Assembly: GCF_022201045.2 (NCBI RefSeq)
Contig: NC_068557.1
Span: forward strand, 30,109,501 to 30,173,500
Direction of reading: 5' to 3'
Length of the DNA stretch: 64,000 nucleotides
DNA from: Citrus sinensis
Taxonomy: Eukaryota > Streptophyta > Magnoliopsida > Sapindales > Rutaceae
Every line of letters starts with the position of its first letter. The stretch's first letter is position 1. The notes below the pieces were generated by a model. It did no database searches, was not told the DNA's origin, and saw only the letters and a program-made list of their open reading frames with translations. Of the stretch, positions 60,573 to 64,000 are shown one piece after another. The translations under genes and the position numbers were made by a program.

Positions 60573-62855
60573 CCAATCAGATCTTGGTAGATTTGAATTC
60601 TGTGACCTAAAATTTTGTAGGATATGATGTTGAGACTCTCCCACAGTGTCTAATTGATAAAATTTTTTATGCAATAATTTTATTATAATTAATACATAAA
60701 GTAATGGCAGTGACTACTGACTACTAGTGGGAATATGTATAAACTAATGGTGAATATTCATTGCCTTTCCCTCCTGATTAACTCTAAGATGTGAATTACA
60801 AATTCTAAAACGTCACAGTCATCATAATTATGTTAATCTTTTGTGTTGATTTGCTTACGTTATCCAAAAATTTCTTCGTTTGTAACCTTGTTGTTTTCCA
60901 TTGTCCAAATTGTGGTTCAATTGCATGATGACCAAAGTATCATTTTCAGTGGACTAAATTCTATTTGTATGAGTGTGTGTGTGTGTGTATAAAGCTTTGT
61001 CCATTCCATAGGTCTGATCATTACCTTAATTTTTTTTTTTAATACAAGCAGTCAAGCAAAATCCCTTTTTTTGGATCATTAATTGAGCCTCCGTCAATCA
61101 TTCTATCTCGCAAATTCCATTATCGGGATATACTCCAAAAAGCAAAAACGTTCCTCGCTTTTGTGTAAAACACAGTGGGTTCGATTCGATGCTCCGTTAG
61201 GCCCAGTACTATATCAATCTGGGATTAAGATTTTGGACCTTCCCCAGCCCAAGGATTGGACCCCAACTGCCCTCACGCCCTGCTATGCACCATCCTGAGA
61301 AACTATAATTATTGGTGCCCAATAGCCATTGTCGAAGAAGGTGCGGCGTGCATACTGCATGTCAAGTTTCTTTCACGGTGTTATTATTATTATTATAATT
61401 ATTGTTTATTTTAAATCTTGTCTTCTTTTAGCTTCAATCAAACTCAAAGATTTGGGCAAACAGTTCATCACAAAATATCAGCAGCTACCACTAAATCAGA
61501 CGAATAATATACAGAACAAATCTTCACTTGGAATGAAAATATCAAAGGCGGAATCATACAACTCATCTAATTAAAACGCATTCGGTCCTGTAAGTACATG
61601 AACTGACATGTGCAGCTCAGATGCTGCATCACCATGGTTAATGGTTATTGAATTGAATTCAATTCAATTTTCCCTCGTACATCTGGGGACCAACTTTGGC
61701 TTAGCGCATATATATATATATATATATACATACACACAGACACTTGCTAAATGTGCTCAAATATTAATTGCCTGTGGTCCTTTTTGTTAATGGAAGATGG
61801 AACGAGTAGTAATGGGCTACGTCAAGCATATTATAGGTTCCCCTCTTAGCTGTAAAACTGTTGGGCGCACCAAAATGACTTGCGAAAAATACACAGAGAA
61901 TTGAAAACGAAGCAGAGAGAATAAGATGCAAAGAAGATCATCAAATTCTCGCGAGTACATACGTGTTATAAAGTGATACGTTGGTTTGTCTCAGACATAG
62001 ATGATGGAACAATAAAAGTTTTCCCCATTCACCTTCCCAATAATACACCTAACATCACAAGAATTCGGCCCCCTGTTTCGTGAAAACGACTGTCATTAAT
62101 AATAAAGAGAGAGAGAGATTTCCACATGCATGCATCCGTGTAAATTGTAAATTTTCTCTATCTCTATCTGTTCAGAAAGGGAAAAAAAATGAAAAAAATT
62201 ATAAACACGTTATGATGTTTAATATAGACGATCATATACATATATAGTGATCTGGTTCAGAATCTTTAACTTTATTTTATATATATATATATATGAAATT
62301 AGTAAAAATTAATTATAAATAATATAGGTTATTGTGGCCTTCAATTCTCAAATTGAAAGAAATTAATATTTCGATGCTTGGATTGTCTCGAATAGGAATA
62401 GCTACCTAGTTACCCTAAAAAATTGACCATGTAACAGTCAATTATATTGATGCAAAATGAAGAGAAAATAAGTACCCCTTGAATTGTACATTATATCTCT
62501 ATAATTGTGGGGTCGAAATTGACGCGGAGAGGAATCACATAAATGAAATTTCCTTTAATTCGAGAAATTAACCAATCCAGATGTAAGAGTCATTGGAGCT
62601 AATTCTTAATCTTGATTGATATAATAATTGAATTAAGATACTAAGAATTAAGCGATTAACGGTTGATGATAGGGAAATAATATTCAAGAAATTAGGAAAA
62701 TGGAAGTTGTGGTCCATCACCATCACATATATTCTTCACATCATCAACTTTTCAAGGGATTTTATTTCTTCATCTCCTCTTCAATTCTTGTGATCAGCGC
62801 TAGCTCCATCTCTGTTTCTTTGGTTACTTGCTTTCTCTTTATAAAAAGAAAAAAA

Positions 62856-63804
62856 ATGGAAGCAAGCAGAGCTGAAGGAAAGAGGAGCTTGAAGGAGGAT
62901 GATCAAGAAGAAGAGGAAGATGATGAAGATAGTGGTGGTGGTATTGCTGGAGAGGAAGACAAGATCAAGAAGAAAGGCAAGAGAGGATCAAGCAGCGCCG
63001 GAGCTGGGGGTCCAACGACATTTGTATCTTGTCAGGTGGAGAATTGTAGGGCTGATATGACGGATGCCAAGAAATACCATAGGCGACATAAGGTCTGTGA
63101 CTTCCACGCCAAGGCTCCTGTTGTTCGTGTCGAGGGTCTTGCACAACGCTTTTGCCAGCAATGTAGCAGGTCAGCTTACCCTATCCCTAATTCCTCCTCT
63201 ATATTCATATTCATATATTTTTTCATCCGCGATGTATAGACCTTTCATTTAGTAATACACAGCACTAGTTATAGATTCTTTTATATTTGTTATATATGTT
63301 CATGTTATGGCTCAATTAGATGCTAGCCTGCTAGGGACTCCGGCGTACATCATATATATCAACACACACACACACACACACACACAAAATATATATATAT
63401 CGATGAGCATGACAAGTCAAAACTTGATGTGATTTGGAAGCCATAGATATATTTTAAATCAATGCGAACAAAGATAGGCATCGAAATGTGGAAGTGGAAA
63501 CAAGAGTCCATTTTCATTTATGGATGTATTTTAAGGTCGTTATCAGCTGTTATAAAAGGCAAAAGTATTAAGGTTTGTTGACAACATTCATGTTACCATA
63601 ATTGAAGAAACCCATTTTCAAGTGATGACTCCTTGTCGTGCTGGGCTTATTTGTCCCTTTCCCGTGCCCTTCTACATAATTTATAGGTTCCATGAACTGT
63701 CGGAGTTCGATGACACCAAAAGGAGTTGCCGTAGACGTTTGGCCGGGCACAACGAGCGCCGCCGGAAAAGCTCAGCTGACTATCATGGAGAAGGCTCAAA
63801 CTGA
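62856..63804 (+). CDS. SPL3/4/5-type SBP-box transcription factor
   Basis: Exons 62856-63169 and 63687-63804, joined through a split arginine codon (AG|G) to give 143 aa, the short size of the SPL3/4/5 group. Residues 1-50 are acidic then basic. The SBP domain spans about 57-133: [68 protein letters not shown]. Zinc ligands: Cys 59, 64, 81 with His 84, and Cys 100, 103 with His 107 and Cys 119. The bipartite nuclear signal overlaps the second finger (116-132). SPL3-type proteins bind GTAC-core sites and promote phase change and flowering. The intron sits at the conserved position inside the domain. A further in-frame ATG at 62700 would add a 52-residue hydrophobic leader and is probably 5'UTR. 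Confidence 0.95.
63362..63386. repeat. (CA)n microsatellite in the SPL intron
   Basis: Twelve CA units followed by an AT run, inside the single SPL intron. Confidence 0.95.
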
Positions 63805-64000
63805 GAGTACGTAATATTAAGGATTAATTATGGAGGCAGGCGAATAAAAAGAAAGAAGAATCGTTTTTACCAAATAACTTTCTCATTATATGTATGCCCC
63901 TTGCGTCGGCAATTACCTAGCGTGCTCTCTCTCTTCTGTCAATGCTCGATCGACTGTAATGTTAAGCGCCAGATGGTGCTCCAAATAATCTCAAATAATT
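63805..64000 (+). other. 3'UTR of the SPL gene, cut by the window end
   Basis: Transcribed region after the SPL stop codon, containing the miR156 site. No polyadenylation site can be assigned before the window ends. Confidence 0.6.
63922..63941 (+). promoter_or_regulatory. miR156/157 target site in the SPL 3'UTR
   Basis: GTGCTCTCTCTCTTCTGTCA lies 117 bp after the stop codon. This is the well-known miR156 complementary site, and in SPL3/4/5 genes it is placed in the 3'UTR rather than the coding region, as here. It should cause repression during the juvenile phase. Confidence 0.93.

Larger units (their letters stand above)
56818..62855. other. intergenic between the second Dof gene and the SPL gene
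   Basis: AT-rich with many simple repeats: GA at about 57872-57886 and 60542-60570, a compound CT/TA/GTAT array at 59435-59510, TA at about 61707-61728 and 62276-62294. The left part is promoter and 5'UTR of the minus-strand Dof gene. The open frames at 59102-59404 and 61083-61298 have no recognisable protein content. The right end is the SPL promoter and 5'UTR. Confidence 0.5.

Noticed and set aside
61083-61298. Possible tRNA because of GGTTCGATTCG
   Set aside because: The B-box-like string is there, but no acceptor stem, D-arm or anticodon arm can be folded around it.
1-64000. CRISPR arrays, bacterial operons, phage or viral genes
   Set aside because: Nothing with regularly spaced identical repeats and unique spacers, and no prokaryotic or viral coding sequence; the window is plant nuclear DNA.

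Overview
This window is nuclear DNA from a flowering plant, most probably a eudicot. The intergenic DNA is AT-rich, the genes have short GT-AG introns, and several families are plant-specific (Dof, SBP/SPL, RALF, LEC2-type B3). One gene is a nuclear-encoded plastid ribosomal protein with a transit peptide. I cannot name the species from sequence alone. I joined exons by hand from splice sites and reading phase, so exon ends are models rather than transcript-supported facts.

Layout. 0-10 kb: a tRNA-derived SINE with a clear target-site duplication, then two RALF-type peptide genes on the minus strand (2893-3234 and 6824-7129). They lie in a diverged tandem duplication, and the second copy has lost the C-terminal half of the RALF fold. 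10-15.5 kb: a complete SMG7-like/EST1 gene on the plus strand (about 1008 aa) with a 5'UTR intron and a (TG)n tract in an intron. 16.5-20.4 kb: a three-exon gene for a small membrane protein (110 aa); its 3.4 kb second intron carries three fragments of one LTR family. 22.3-25.7 kb: a LEUNIG-type co-repressor gene that keeps the LisH/LUFS and Q-rich parts, has an in-frame stop and retains only a scrap of the WD40 part; probably a pseudogene. 26.5-28.4 kb: plastid ribosomal protein S5 on the minus strand. 28.4-31.7 kb: intergenic, with a second SINE, a small coding relic and a TIR element of about 0.8 kb. 31.7-34.1 kb: a LEC2-type B3 regulator on the minus strand, six exons, 429 aa. 37.8-38.6 kb: an LEA-like gene whose promoter has ABRE and RY motifs, the kind of sites bound by the bZIP/B3 seed-maturation network. 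42.7-43.7 kb and 55.5-56.8 kb: two Dof factors facing each other across about 11.8 kb of gene-poor repeat DNA. 62.9-63.9 kb: a short SPL3/4/5-type gene with a miR156 site in its 3'UTR.

The window is not an operon or a pathway cluster. It is an ordinary gene-rich plant segment with several developmental regulators close together. I found no sign of a wholly new system. The most informative observations are the four-copy SINE family with target-site duplications, the truncated RALF paralogue in a reconstructable tandem duplication, the decayed LEUNIG-like gene, and the LEC2-type gene sitting near an LEA gene with B3-type promoter motifs.
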